Shown: positions 26,370 through 34,745 of the stretch, one piece after another
Layout of the letters: every line of letters starts with the position of its first letter
Position numbering within the stretch: the stretch's first letter is position 1
Source: Hyphomonas sp.
Lineage (GTDB): Bacteria > Pseudomonadota > Alphaproteobacteria > Caulobacterales > Hyphomonadaceae
DNA length: 64,000 nt
Assembly: GCF_013823385.1 (NCBI RefSeq)
Contig: NZ_PNMA01000013.1
Span: forward strand, 1 to 64,000
Direction: 5' to 3'
Translations under genes and position numbers: made by a program
The notes under the pieces: model-generated
What the model was told of the DNA's origin: nothing
Seen by the model: only the letters and a program-made list of their open reading frames with translations
Databases searched by the model: none

Positions 26370-27109
26370 CCGCGCGCCTCGTCCATGCGGCGGCGCATTT
26401 CGCGGATGGCGGCGTCAAGGCCAATGAAGATCGCCTCGCCGATCAGGAAGTGGCCGATATTCAGCTCGGCAATTTCCGGAATGGCGGCGACGGGGCCGAC
26501 ATTTTCAAAAGTCAGACCATGGCCGGCATGCGGCTCGATGCCCCGGCGGCGCGCTTCGGCGGCGGCAAGCTTCAGGCGTTCGAGTTCGGGCGCAGCGGCC
26601 CCTGCCCCGCCCTCGATCCAGAGCTCCGCATAGCGGCCCGTATGCAATTCCACCACCGGCGCGCCGAGCACTTCGGCCACGGCAATCTGCACCGGGTCTG
26701 GCTCGATGAACAAGGACACGCGCGCGCCCGCATCCTTCAGACGGCCGACAATCGGGGCGATCTGGTTGTGCAGGCCGGCAACATTGAGGCCGCCTTCGGT
26801 GGTGCGCTCCTCGCGCCGCTCCGGCACGATGCAGGCGGCATGCGGACGGAAGCGGACGGCAATGTCCGTCATCTCTTCGGTGGCCGCCATCTCCAGATTG
26901 ATCGGCAGAAGGGTGGCGGCGCGGATCGCGTCGAGATCGCCGTCGCGGATGTGGCGGCGGTCTTCGCGCAGGTGGATGGTGATGCCGTCGGCCCCCGCGG
27001 CGGCGGCAATCTCTGCCGCGCGCATGGGATCAGGATGGGCGCCCCCGCGCGCATTGCGGATGGTCGCCACATGATCGATATTGACCCCGAGGCGGAGACG
27101 GTCGCTCAT
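26366..27109 (-). CDS. pdxJ: Pyridoxine 5'-phosphate synthase
   Basis: The 247-residue TIM-barrel enzyme makes pyridoxine 5'-phosphate from 3-amino-1-hydroxyacetone phosphate and deoxyxylulose 5-phosphate. It shows [33 protein letters not shown] and [18 protein letters not shown], all PdxJ signatures. Its start shares a base with the pyrE stop, and its end overlaps acpS by 4 bp. Confidence 0.97.
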   Translation of the reverse strand: MSDRLRLGVNIDHVATIRNARGGAHPDPMRAAEIAAAAGADGITIHLREDRRHIRDGDLDAIRAATLLPINLEMAATEEMTDIAVRFRPHAACIVPERREERTTEGGLNVAGLHNQIAPIVGRLKDAGARVSLFIEPDPVQIAVAEVLGAPVVELHTGRYAELWIEGGAGAAAPELERLKLAAAEARRRGIEPHAGHGLTFENVGPVAAIPEIAELNIGHFLIGEAIFIGLDAAIREMRRRMDEARG

Positions 27110-27690
27110 CAGGCAAGGCCCCGCGAGCCGGGCTTGATCGCTTCCAGCTTCTGAAGCTCCGGAGGCAGATCATCGGGCGCATAGTCCGGGAAGTTCACCT
27201 GGGCGAGCGAGATCAGCTTGCAGCCGACATCGGCGCGCCCGCCCGAGCGGTCAATGATGCAGGCGCCGCCGACCACTTCGCCGGGAAGTTTTGCCAGCGC
27301 CTCGACCGTCTCGCGGAAGGAAAGCCCTGTCGTCACGATGTCTTCGGCGATCAGCACGCGCTCGCCTGCGGCAATCGAAAAGCCGCGGCGGAACTGGAGC
27401 TGGCCATCGACCCGCTCGGCAAAGATCGCGCGGGCGCCAAGATGGCGCGCCAGCTCATAGCCCGGAATGATGCCGCCCACGGCAGGGCCCGCCACTACAT
27501 CGATCTTGCCGAAGCTGGCGGTCAGCTTTTCGGCCAGCGCCTTGCAGAGCTTTTCGGAAAGATCGGGCCGGGAGAAGACGAGCGCCTTCTGCAGAAACAC
27601 AGGGCTGCGCCGCCCGGAGGAGAGGATGAAATGCCCCTCCAGCAATGCGCCCGCCTCCTTGAAAATGGCGAGCACGTCTTCACTGGTCAT
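27109..27690 (-). CDS. pyrE: Orotate phosphoribosyltransferase
   Basis: The 193-residue enzyme joins orotate to PRPP in UMP synthesis. Key segments are [39 protein letters not shown] and the PRPP-binding loop [15 protein letters not shown]. Its start lies inside the rsh end (11-bp overlap) and its stop touches pdxJ. Confidence 0.95.
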   Translation of the reverse strand: MTSEDVLAIFKEAGALLEGHFILSSGRRSPVFLQKALVFSRPDLSEKLCKALAEKLTASFGKIDVVAGPAVGGIIPGYELARHLGARAIFAERVDGQLQFRRGFSIAAGERVLIAEDIVTTGLSFRETVEALAKLPGEVVGGACIIDRSGGRADVGCKLISLAQVNFPDYAPDDLPPELQKLEAIKPGSRGLA

Positions 27691-29947
27691 ATTGTCCCTC
27701 CTGGTCGCGTACGGCCCTGTCTACCACGGCCAAGGACCGCAGTGCCGCAAGGATTTGCGTCATACGCTTCAGGTCTTCAACCTCAATATCCATCACCAGC
27801 TCAATGAAATCGGGATGCCGCGAGGCTGTGGAAATCCCGATGATGTTGCCATTGGATTCAGCCACCGCCGCGCAGAGTTTGGCCAGCACGCCGCGCTGGT
27901 TGGAGGCGTTGATGCGGATGCGCGTAACGGCGACGGCATCGGTGCGGGCAAGCTCGGTCCATTTCAGATCGTGCCACAGCTCCGGCCGGTCGTCATATTC
28001 GGCCAGGCGCGGGCAGCTCGACACATGCACCATCAGGCCCTTGTCGGGCACCTGCACGCCGATGATCCGGTCGCCCGGCAGCGGGTGGCAGCAGGTGGAG
28101 AGGTGCAGCGTGACGCCCGGCGTCAGCGTGCGCCCTTCGACGAAAAGCGGAACATGGTCGCTGTCGATGGGCGTCTTGGCGGCGTCATCCGTCCGCTCGG
28201 GCTGATAGCCGGGGAAGACGAGCTTGATGACGGCAGACGTCTTGTAACGGCCCCGGCCCACGGCCTCGCGCATATCGTCGACGCTCTTGAAGCCGGACTT
28301 CTGCGCCACGTCCAGCAGCATCACGTCCACCGGGTCAGCGCCCGCGCGGCGCAGGGCCTGGTTGATGAGCCCCTCGCCCAGCCGGCGGAACTCGGCCACT
28401 TCCCGCTCCCGCTCCAGCCGCCGCAGGGCGGATTTGGCGCGGCCCGTATGGGTGAGCATTTCCCAGCCCCGGATGGGCTCGGCCGTCTTTCCACGGATGA
28501 TGTCGACCACATCGCCATTCTTCAGTGGGCGGCGGAGGGATTTCTCCTCGCCATTGATGCGGGCGCCGATGGTCGTGTCGCCCACGGCGGAGTGGACGGC
28601 ATAGGCAAAATCCAGCGGCATGGCGCCGGCCGGCAGGATGATCAGCTTGCCCTTCGGCGTGAAGGTGAAGACATGCTCGCGGTACATCTCCAGCTTGGCA
28701 TGTTCGAGGAACTCGCCGGGCTCAGCCCCGTCGCGCACCAGTTCGGCAAAGGCCTTGAGGTTTGCTTCCGGATCAAGGCCTGCGGCGCGGGCCGAATCCA
28801 CGTCAAAGCCATAGGACCGGTTCTTGTAGCCCCAATGGGCGGCCACGCCATATTCGGCGGTGAGGTCCATCGTCTCGGTACGGACTTGCAGCTCCACGCG
28901 GCGGTTGCCGGAGGCGCGCACGGTGGTGTGGAGGCTGGCATATCCGTTTGGTTTGGGTACGGAGATGAAATCGCGGAAGCGTTCGGGAATACAGGCCCAG
29001 TGCGTGTGCAGCACGCCCAGCACGCGGTAGCAGTCGGTCACATCCGGCACGATGATGCGGAAGGCGAAGAGATCGGCCACATCGCGGAAGGAGATCGATT
29101 TGCGCTCCAGCTTGCGCCACAGCGAATAGGGCTGCTTCCGGCGGCCCCGCAGGCGATAACGCAGGCCGGCCTCATTCAGGATGCGCGTGAGGTCGGCGCG
29201 GATCCGTCCGAGGTCGTCCTTGTTTTCACGCTCGAGTTCTTCCAGCCGGTAGATGATGGCGCGGCGGGCCTCGGGGTTGAGCTCCTTGAACGCCAGATCG
29301 TCCATCCGGGCGGCCATGTCATAAAGGCCGATGCGCCGGGCGAGCGGGGCATAGATGTCCATGGTTTCACGCGCGGTCCGCTGGCGGCTTTCCAGCTTCT
29401 TGCGGAAGTGCAGCGTCTCCATATTGTGCATCCGGTCTGCCAGCTTGACCAGCAGTACACGGAGGTCACTCGTCATCGCCAGGATGAACTTCTGGAAGTT
29501 CTCGGCCTGCGCGGCTTCCTTGGAGGTGAATTCCAGCTTGTCGAGCTTGGTGACCCCGTCGACCAGTTCGGCAACCTGCGGGCCGAAGCGCACCTCGATG
29601 TCGCCGATGTCGATCTCGGTGTCCTCGACCACATCATGCAGCAGGCCGGCCACGATGGTGACCTCGTCGAGCTTCACATCGGCCAGCAGGCTCGCGACCT
29701 GGACGGGGTGGGAGTAATAGGCCTCACCGGAATCGCGGGACTGTTCGCCATGATGCTTCTTGGCGAAATCATAGGCGAGACCCAGGAGCTCGGATTTGAC
29801 GCGCGGGTGATAGGCGCGGACCTTGGCGATCAGCTCTTCCCGCGAGAGAACGGGCGGCAGGCCAGACGCGGGATCGCTGGCAGGGGCCGGTGTGCCAGCC
29901 CCCGTGCCAGCCCCTTTTTCCGGTCCGGAAAGGGCGCTGCCGTCCAT
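27680..29947 (-). CDS. rsh: Bifunctional (p)ppGpp synthetase/hydrolase, RelA/SpoT homolog
   Basis: The 755-residue protein has the long RSH architecture. The HD hydrolase domain is near residues 40-190, with [20 protein letters not shown] and [17 protein letters not shown], so hydrolysis is probably active. The synthetase domain (about 230-350) contains [20 protein letters not shown]. Next come TGS (about 400-460, with [20 protein letters not shown]) and a C-terminal ACT domain ([20 protein letters not shown]). As in most alphaproteobacteria it is expected to be the main stringent-response enzyme and to lie next to rpoZ. Confidence 0.95.
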   Translation of the reverse strand: MDGSALSGPEKGAGTGAGTPAPASDPASGLPPVLSREELIAKVRAYHPRVKSELLGLAYDFAKKHHGEQSRDSGEAYYSHPVQVASLLADVKLDEVTIVAGLLHDVVEDTEIDIGDIEVRFGPQVAELVDGVTKLDKLEFTSKEAAQAENFQKFILAMTSDLRVLLVKLADRMHNMETLHFRKKLESRQRTARETMDIYAPLARRIGLYDMAARMDDLAFKELNPEARRAIIYRLEELERENKDDLGRIRADLTRILNEAGLRYRLRGRRKQPYSLWRKLERKSISFRDVADLFAFRIIVPDVTDCYRVLGVLHTHWACIPERFRDFISVPKPNGYASLHTTVRASGNRRVELQVRTETMDLTAEYGVAAHWGYKNRSYGFDVDSARAAGLDPEANLKAFAELVRDGAEPGEFLEHAKLEMYREHVFTFTPKGKLIILPAGAMPLDFAYAVHSAVGDTTIGARINGEEKSLRRPLKNGDVVDIIRGKTAEPIRGWEMLTHTGRAKSALRRLEREREVAEFRRLGEGLINQALRRAGADPVDVMLLDVAQKSGFKSVDDMREAVGRGRYKTSAVIKLVFPGYQPERTDDAAKTPIDSDHVPLFVEGRTLTPGVTLHLSTCCHPLPGDRIIGVQVPDKGLMVHVSSCPRLAEYDDRPELWHDLKWTELARTDAVAVTRIRINASNQRGVLAKLCAAVAESNGNIIGISTASRHPDFIELVMDIEVEDLKRMTQILAALRSLAVVDRAVRDQEGQYDQ

Positions 29948-29955
29948 TGAGTCTC

Positions 29956-30306
29956 CTAGAGCCGGTCGTCGCGCCCGGATTCGAGTTCTGCCTGATAGGC
30001 CCGCAGAACATCTTCTTCGGTCGCAGCCGGCGCTGCCTGAAGCGCAACACGGTCAGCTTCGCGCTCATTCTCCTCGCCCGGACGGATGTCCTGCAGGTTG
30101 GAGATGAGGGCTTCCTTGACGACTTTCAGGTCCACCGAGGTCTCGGCGATTTCACGCAGGGAAACGACCGGATCCTTGTCATTGTCCCGGTCCACGGTCA
30201 GCGGCGATCCTTCGCGGATCATGCGGGCGCGGTGGGCTGCGAGCAGAACGAGCTCGAAGCGGTTGGGAACCTTCTGGATGCAGTCTTCTACGGTAACGCG
30301 GGCCAT
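29956..30306 (-). CDS. rpoZ: DNA-directed RNA polymerase omega subunit
   Basis: The 116-residue protein opens [20 protein letters not shown] and continues [20 protein letters not shown] and [15 protein letters not shown], the omega fold that wraps the beta-prime C-terminus. The second half is an acidic, alpha-helical extension. I start at ATG 30306 because this is the conserved opening. It precedes rsh by 8 bp, the usual stringent-response pairing, since omega is part of the ppGpp site. Confidence 0.96.
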   Translation of the reverse strand: MARVTVEDCIQKVPNRFELVLLAAHRARMIREGSPLTVDRDNDKDPVVSLREIAETSVDLKVVKEALISNLQDIRPGEENEREADRVALQAAPAATEEDVLRAYQAELESGRDDRL

Positions 30307-30461
30307 ACGGGGAAATACTCCTGAGGAACCGCCCTTTATATGCGCTGCAGCACGCCACGGCAACCCGTCCTTGCAGAGTCTGCAGGGGACCGGTATTCCG
30401 GACGTAAACGCGTCTGGGCATGAATTTGGCCCTTCCCTATTGGAAGAAGAGGATAATGCCA

Positions 30462-31031
30462 ATGGCTTTTTACAAGGATGAGCGGCTGGCGTTGTTCATT
30501 GACGGGGCCAATCTTTATTCGGCGGCCAGATCGGTCGGATTGGAAATTGATTTCCGTAAACTTCTCAAGGAGTTCCAGTCGCGCGGGCGGCTGGTGCGGG
30601 CAAGCTATTACACCGCCCTGGTGGAGAATGACGACTATAGCCCGATCCGCCCCCTGGTGGACTGGCTGGCCTATAACGGTTTCAACGTCGTGAAGAAACC
30701 GGCGCGCGAATTTGTGGACCGCGAAGGCCGCAAACGGGTGCGCGGAAACATGGATGTGGAGCTGGCCGTCGACATGCTTGAGGCGGCCGCCTACTGCGAT
30801 CATATCGTGCTTTTCAGCGGCAATGGCGACTTCCGCAGGCTGGTGGAAGCGGTCAAGAACAAGGGCGTGCGCGTCTCGGTCGTCTCGACCATGAATGCAA
30901 CCCCACCGATGATTTCAGACGATCTGCGCCGGGAGGCGGATACCTTCATCGAGCTGACCGATCTGGGCGATCTGGTGGCCCGGCCGCGCCGCGACATGAG
31001 CGACACCCCGCCCCTCGATCACGACGACTGA
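30462..31031 (+). CDS. NYN/LabA-type PIN-like nuclease-domain protein
   Basis: The 189-residue protein has the NYN fold: [18 protein letters not shown] (first Asp, residues 9-26), [18 protein letters not shown] region with [10 protein letters not shown] (second acidic cluster) and [20 protein letters not shown] (third). These are the acidic residues of a metal-dependent RNase of the PIN clan. The substrate is unknown. AAGAGGA at 30447-30453 fits ATG 30462 better than ATG 30456. It is divergent from rpoZ, and its stop is followed at once by the 10-bp phased array. Confidence 0.88.
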   Translation: MAFYKDERLALFIDGANLYSAARSVGLEIDFRKLLKEFQSRGRLVRASYYTALVENDDYSPIRPLVDWLAYNGFNVVKKPAREFVDREGRKRVRGNMDVELAVDMLEAAAYCDHIVLFSGNGDFRRLVEAVKNKGVRVSVVSTMNATPPMISDDLRREADTFIELTDLGDLVARPRRDMSDTPPLDHDD

Positions 31032-31036
31032 CCGCT

Positions 31037-31116
31037 GCCAGACTGGGCCAGACCGGGTCAGACTGCGGACAGATCCGGACAATTCCGGACAGTTTCGGAC
31101 AAATCCGGACACTTCC
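31037..31116. repeat. 10-bp phased tandem array
   Basis: GAC recurs at exactly 10-bp steps across about eight units. Three opening units read CAGACTGGGC, CAGACCGGGT and CAGACTG; the next five start CGGAC at 31066, 31076, 31086, 31096 and 31106 (units such as CGGACAGATC and CGGACAATTC). It fills the gap between the stops of two convergent genes. Confidence 0.85.
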
Positions 31117-31119
31117 CGG

Positions 31120-32832
31120 TCATCCGGCGGACGGTTTGGGCCGGATCAGGCCCAGCACCCCGCCCGAGGTGAGCAGGGCGACCGACATCAGCGCAACCGG
31201 CAGCGACACCCTCGGCGGGGCAGCGATGAACAGGGGCTGCCAGTCCGGCGCGAATTTCGACTTATAGGCCCGCAGGCCCCGGAAGCCGTAAAGGCTCTCG
31301 CCCCGGTCATAGGCGATGTGGCCGACATTGGTGAGGGCGGGCGAGTAGCGCCCCGGCCGCAGGCCCGAGAGGGGCGCCATGCCGAGATCGAAGATCTCCA
31401 CGCCTTGGGTCTTGGCCCAGAGGGTTACCTCCAGGAACAGGAAGTCCATCACGCCATTGGGCGCGCCGGGGCCATGGCGCATCAGGTCGACCGCGATCTC
31501 CCTGCCACCGGGCGCGGGCCAGAGCGAGGCGAAGGCGACCGGCGGGCCGCCGCCCTCCTGCCGGACAAGGGCGATGGGGAAACGGGCGAGATAGGCCGCG
31601 TCATAGCGGCCCAGCGAGAAGGCCTTCTCGCTGCCCGAATGGGCCTTCAGCCAGGCGTCCGAAATCTGGCGCAGCGCCTCCCAGGGCACGGGCCCGCCCG
31701 GCGCGATGACCTCCACCCGCCAGCCATCGCGCAGCGCCCGGTTACGGGCCTGGCGCAGGCGCGCGCGGGACGGCCCTTCAAGGCTGAAGGCGGGCACGTT
31801 GATGCACGCCGCCTCCCCGATCTTCCGGATGGTGTAGCCGAGGTCGACCAGCGCGGGCAGCAGATCATCGCTGGCGGCATAGATGACCGGCGACTTGCCG
31901 GCATGGTCGGCCGCTTCATGGAAGGCGATCAGGGCGTCGAGCTGCTCCTCCGCCGGGCCGACCGGATTGCCCATCGCGATCCAGAGGCCGCCGCGCCGGC
32001 CATACATGACGAAGCTTTTTCCCGAGGGCGTGAAGACGAAGGACTTGTCGCCCACAAACATCAGATTGGCATCGGGATGGCCTTCGCGGGTGGCGGCGAA
32101 GATGGCCTCGGCCCGGACAAGATCGGCGGTGGTGTGGCTGGCCGCCCTCCGGGCCTGGCGTACACCGATGATCTGCCAGGCGGCCACCACGCAGCCGAGG
32201 GTGACCGCCCCGGCCAGCGCCCGCATGGAGCGCGGCGCATCGGAATCGCGCAGGAAGGTCCACCAGAGATCATCCTGATAAGGAACATTTTCATACGCCG
32301 CCAGCAGGCCCCAGATGGCGAGCCCGATGACGGCGAAGATGGCGATCAGGCTGGGCAGCGACACCAGCCCGTCAGACATATGGCCCCGCCGGTAGAAGGA
32401 GCGGCGCAGCGGCATCAGCGCCCCCGCGATCAGTGCCAGCGAAAGGGCTTCTTCCCAATGCAGCGCCTTCAGCAGGGAGAAAACCGCGCCCGCCAGCAGA
32501 ACAAGGATGGCCGCGCCCCAGGCCGCATCAATCCGCCGCCAGAGACCCACCGCGAGGAACAGGAGCAGCATTCCCAGCAGCGAGGCCACGAAATGCGACA
32601 CCTCCACCAGCGGCAGGGGCAGCACGGTCAGCAGCTCGCCCATCCGCCCGGCAAGGTTTGGCTGCGAGGCCGAGAGCAGCAACCCGACCCCGGCCGCAAA
32701 ACAGACGATGGCCGCGGCCGGAGGCACGGCGGCATCCACGAACACCCGCCAGCCGAACTCGCCGCTGCGCGTGGTGGCGGGCGGCAGGCTTGATTGTGTT
32801 TCGGGTGCTTCTGCCAGTTCTTTTTCCGCCAT
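31120..32832 (-). CDS. MprF-like phosphatidylglycerol lysyltransferase, shortened membrane part
   Basis: The protein of about 570 residues has a membrane half of roughly six to seven helices (PPAAAIVCFAAGVGLLLSAS, VASLLGMLLLFLAVGLW, AAILVLLAGAVFSLLKAL, LSLALIAGALMPL, LIAIFAVIGLAIWGLLAAY, LAGAVTLGCVVAAWQIIG), then a cytosolic DUF2156/GNAT-fold catalytic domain (DANLMFVGDKSFVFTPSGKS, MYGRRGGLWIAMGNPVGP, GVMDFLFLEVTLWAKTQGVE, FDLGMAPLSGL, YGFRGLRAYKSKFAPDWQPL). Known MprF has 12-14 helices; the N-terminal flippase half is not present here, so it may make aminoacyl-lipid without flipping it, or use another flippase. It ends with a last helix (LPVALMSVALLTSGGVLGL). The start is uncertain (32832, 32868 or 32949). 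Confidence 0.82.
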   Translation of the reverse strand: MAEKELAEAPETQSSLPPATTRSGEFGWRVFVDAAVPPAAAIVCFAAGVGLLLSASQPNLAGRMGELLTVLPLPLVEVSHFVASLLGMLLLFLAVGLWRRIDAAWGAAILVLLAGAVFSLLKALHWEEALSLALIAGALMPLRRSFYRRGHMSDGLVSLPSLIAIFAVIGLAIWGLLAAYENVPYQDDLWWTFLRDSDAPRSMRALAGAVTLGCVVAAWQIIGVRQARRAASHTTADLVRAEAIFAATREGHPDANLMFVGDKSFVFTPSGKSFVMYGRRGGLWIAMGNPVGPAEEQLDALIAFHEAADHAGKSPVIYAASDDLLPALVDLGYTIRKIGEAACINVPAFSLEGPSRARLRQARNRALRDGWRVEVIAPGGPVPWEALRQISDAWLKAHSGSEKAFSLGRYDAAYLARFPIALVRQEGGGPPVAFASLWPAPGGREIAVDLMRHGPGAPNGVMDFLFLEVTLWAKTQGVEIFDLGMAPLSGLRPGRYSPALTNVGHIAYDRGESLYGFRGLRAYKSKFAPDWQPLFIAAPPRVSLPVALMSVALLTSGGVLGLIRPKPSAG

Positions 32833-32942
32833 CACCGAGCCTGCCCTGCTTCCTGCAAAGTATTCCATAGGCCGTTGGCTTGCCATGAATTGCGGCGAGC
32901 GACCACATAGGCGGGAGGGCGGAGGGATAGCATAGTCTGGCA

Positions 32943-33392
32943 ATGCCAATGCCGTGGACCTACCGACATGCCAGCGCCGAATGGCAACGCTTCCTTGAAG
33001 TCGCCAGAGAAGAAATGCATCTCGTCAGCAACAATTCCGCCTACACTGCCATTGAAGGCGTCCTCCTGGCGTTTCGCCGGCGCCTGACTGTGGACCAGGC
33101 GCTGCGATTTGCCGATACGCTGCCGAGTGTTGTGCGCGCCATCTTCGTGTACCGCTGGTATCCCGAAGCCCCTGCGCCCTGGGGCCGCCGCGAGGCCCAG
33201 ACCGCCGAGGCAAAAGCCTTGCGGCCCCATCACAATCTGACGCCTGACAATTGCATTGAGGCAACGGCAATTGCCCTGCGCGCGGTCTTGAGGCCCGATG
33301 AGATAGACCCGGTTCTGTCTGCCATTGGTCCGGACGCGGAAGCCTTCTGGCGCGTGGCACCAGAGAGGCTGCGCCCGGTCGATTTTCCCTGA
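32943..33392 (+). CDS. DUF2267 domain protein
   Basis: The 149-residue protein matches DUF2267: MPMPWTYRHASAEWQRFLEV, then LTVDQALRFADTLPSVVRAI, FVYRWYPEAPAP and the C-terminal NCIEATAIALRAVLRPDEID. This helical domain is found in small cytosolic proteins of unknown function. It is divergent from the MprF-like gene; the two starts are about 110 bp apart or closer depending on the MprF-like start. Confidence 0.85.
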   Translation: MPMPWTYRHASAEWQRFLEVAREEMHLVSNNSAYTAIEGVLLAFRRRLTVDQALRFADTLPSVVRAIFVYRWYPEAPAPWGRREAQTAEAKALRPHHNLTPDNCIEATAIALRAVLRPDEIDPVLSAIGPDAEAFWRVAPERLRPVDFP

Positions 33393-33539
33393 CTGGCGAA
33401 TCCCGGTTGTGTCTGCCTCGATACAGCAGAAGCGTTCAGGCAAACGCTACCGAGTCTGTCTGTATACTGATCACCAACAGATCCGTGAATGCAGCACGAT
33501 TTATTTTTCGGGCGTATGGCGTGCCGGCGGCGGGCCTGC

Positions 33540-34403
33540 TCAGCGGCGCATCGTGAAGGTGATGCCCGCAAAATCCTCGGTGTCCTTGAGGCTGCGGTTG
33601 CGGTCGTCAAACTTCATCTCGCGGCGGATATAGCTGAGCGACAGCTCGCCCCCTGCCCGCTGGATCGACAGGCCGGCCTGCAGATCGCCCACGGTGACCT
33701 GATCGGTGACCTGCACGTCAAACACATCCGAGAGCGACGGCAGGGAGGAGGCGTTGTCCCAGACCAGCGCTTCGCCATCGGCGCCGACGAACAGATACCA
33801 GCCTTCCGGCTGTCCTTTGTTGTCCGTCAGGTTGAGGCCCTGACCGAAGCGGACTTCACCGCCGAAACGCTGGCTGGTGAGGTCGCCCTCATCGCGGATG
33901 GCCAGGCGCGGGGCGAGGCCAACGTCAAAGGCAAGGCCGGTGCGCGAGGCTGGCGCGGCAATCGAGAGGCCGAGCGACATATCCTGAGACACCTCAACCG
34001 GGCGGCCGGCGCGGCGGGTCGCGATATCGGCGGCCACACGCGACAGGGCGGGGCTGTTGCTCCAGGCGAGGTTGGCATCGACCACGGAGACACCCGCCGT
34101 GCCCGAGCCGGTGAGGCTGAAGGCCGGCGGCGGGCCGGAAATGGCAATGACGCTGACCGGGGCATCGGCGCTGGTCAGCGCGGTTCGCACGGGGCCGGGC
34201 GCAGCGGCTGCGGCGGCCAGCGCGGCAGCCGCTTCCTCGGAGGGGGCGTTCAGCGGGCCCGCGCCGATCAGGCCGGGCACTGCGAGCGTCATGCCGAGAG
34301 AGGGTTCCGTGGCAGCTTCGGAGTAGGCGTGGCCAGCCATATCGCTGGAAACACAGCCCTGGCAGGCCAGTGATGCAAGGCTGGTTGCAAGTGCAATCAT
34401 CAT
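33540..34403 (-). CDS. Outer-membrane barrel protein resembling LpxR (DUF2219) at its C-terminus
   Basis: The protein of about 287 residues opens with a signal (MMIALATSLASLACQGC), possibly lipidated. Residues about 20-105 are Ala-rich and disordered. The last 120 residues (FGQGLNLTDNKGQPEGWYLF, VGADGEALVWDNAS, VTDQVTVGDLQAGLSIQRAG, ELSLSYIRREMKFDD, FAGITFTMRR) resemble the end of the lipid A 3'-O-deacylase LpxR family, in which GDLQAG and the tyrosine-rich strand recur. The LpxR catalytic N-terminal part is not recognisable, so enzyme activity is doubtful. Two ATG starts (34403 and 34400) are possible. Confidence 0.6.
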   Translation of the reverse strand: MMIALATSLASLACQGCVSSDMAGHAYSEAATEPSLGMTLAVPGLIGAGPLNAPSEEAAAALAAAAAAPGPVRTALTSADAPVSVIAISGPPPAFSLTGSGTAGVSVVDANLAWSNSPALSRVAADIATRRAGRPVEVSQDMSLGLSIAAPASRTGLAFDVGLAPRLAIRDEGDLTSQRFGGEVRFGQGLNLTDNKGQPEGWYLFVGADGEALVWDNASSLPSLSDVFDVQVTDQVTVGDLQAGLSIQRAGGELSLSYIRREMKFDDRNRSLKDTEDFAGITFTMRR

Positions 34404-34745
34404 CCGTTTGACGCCTCTCAAGGTAGAACCTCGCCACTGTGTCTGTAACGAAGTTCCGCCTTATCAGTTCCAATATCATGAAGAGAAATCGGGCCCAACA
34501 CAGATTCTGGCCGGAATTGATTAACAGATTGCCCGGCCGCCCGTTTGTGCAGAAACCGCTACAGGTTCCGGATTTTACAAATTTTTTTGACGTTCCTGCC
34601 CCTGCGGCAGGCGGGAAATTTCCATTAACCCGTTGAGAAAATAGGCAAAACCAAGGCGGCGCGGGCGTTTACCGGCGCCACGAAAAAGGGCGCCTGCCGT
34701 TAATGGCAGACGCCCCTTGATGGAAATCAGGGATTCGGGCCGCCC
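34404..34745. other. Intergenic gap between nrdA end and the LpxR-like gene
   Basis: The 342-bp gap holds the promoter region of the LpxR-like gene, an A+T-rich stretch near 34570-34595 (ACAAATTTTTTTGAC) and the nrdA terminator at 34683-34718. I see no other gene. Confidence 0.5.
34683..34718 (-). terminator. Rho-independent terminator of nrdA
   Basis: On the minus strand, AAGGGGCGTCTGCC pairs with GGCAGGCGCCCTTT (14 bp, two wobbles, 6-base loop ATTAAC) and is followed by TTTTT. It lies 28 bp past the nrdA stop. Confidence 0.85.

Noticed and set aside
27467-29950. 827-codon open frame on the plus strand opposite rsh
   Set aside because: It is antisense to a clear RSH protein, and its product is rich in His, Gln, Arg and Gly, typical of an antisense shadow in G+C-rich DNA.
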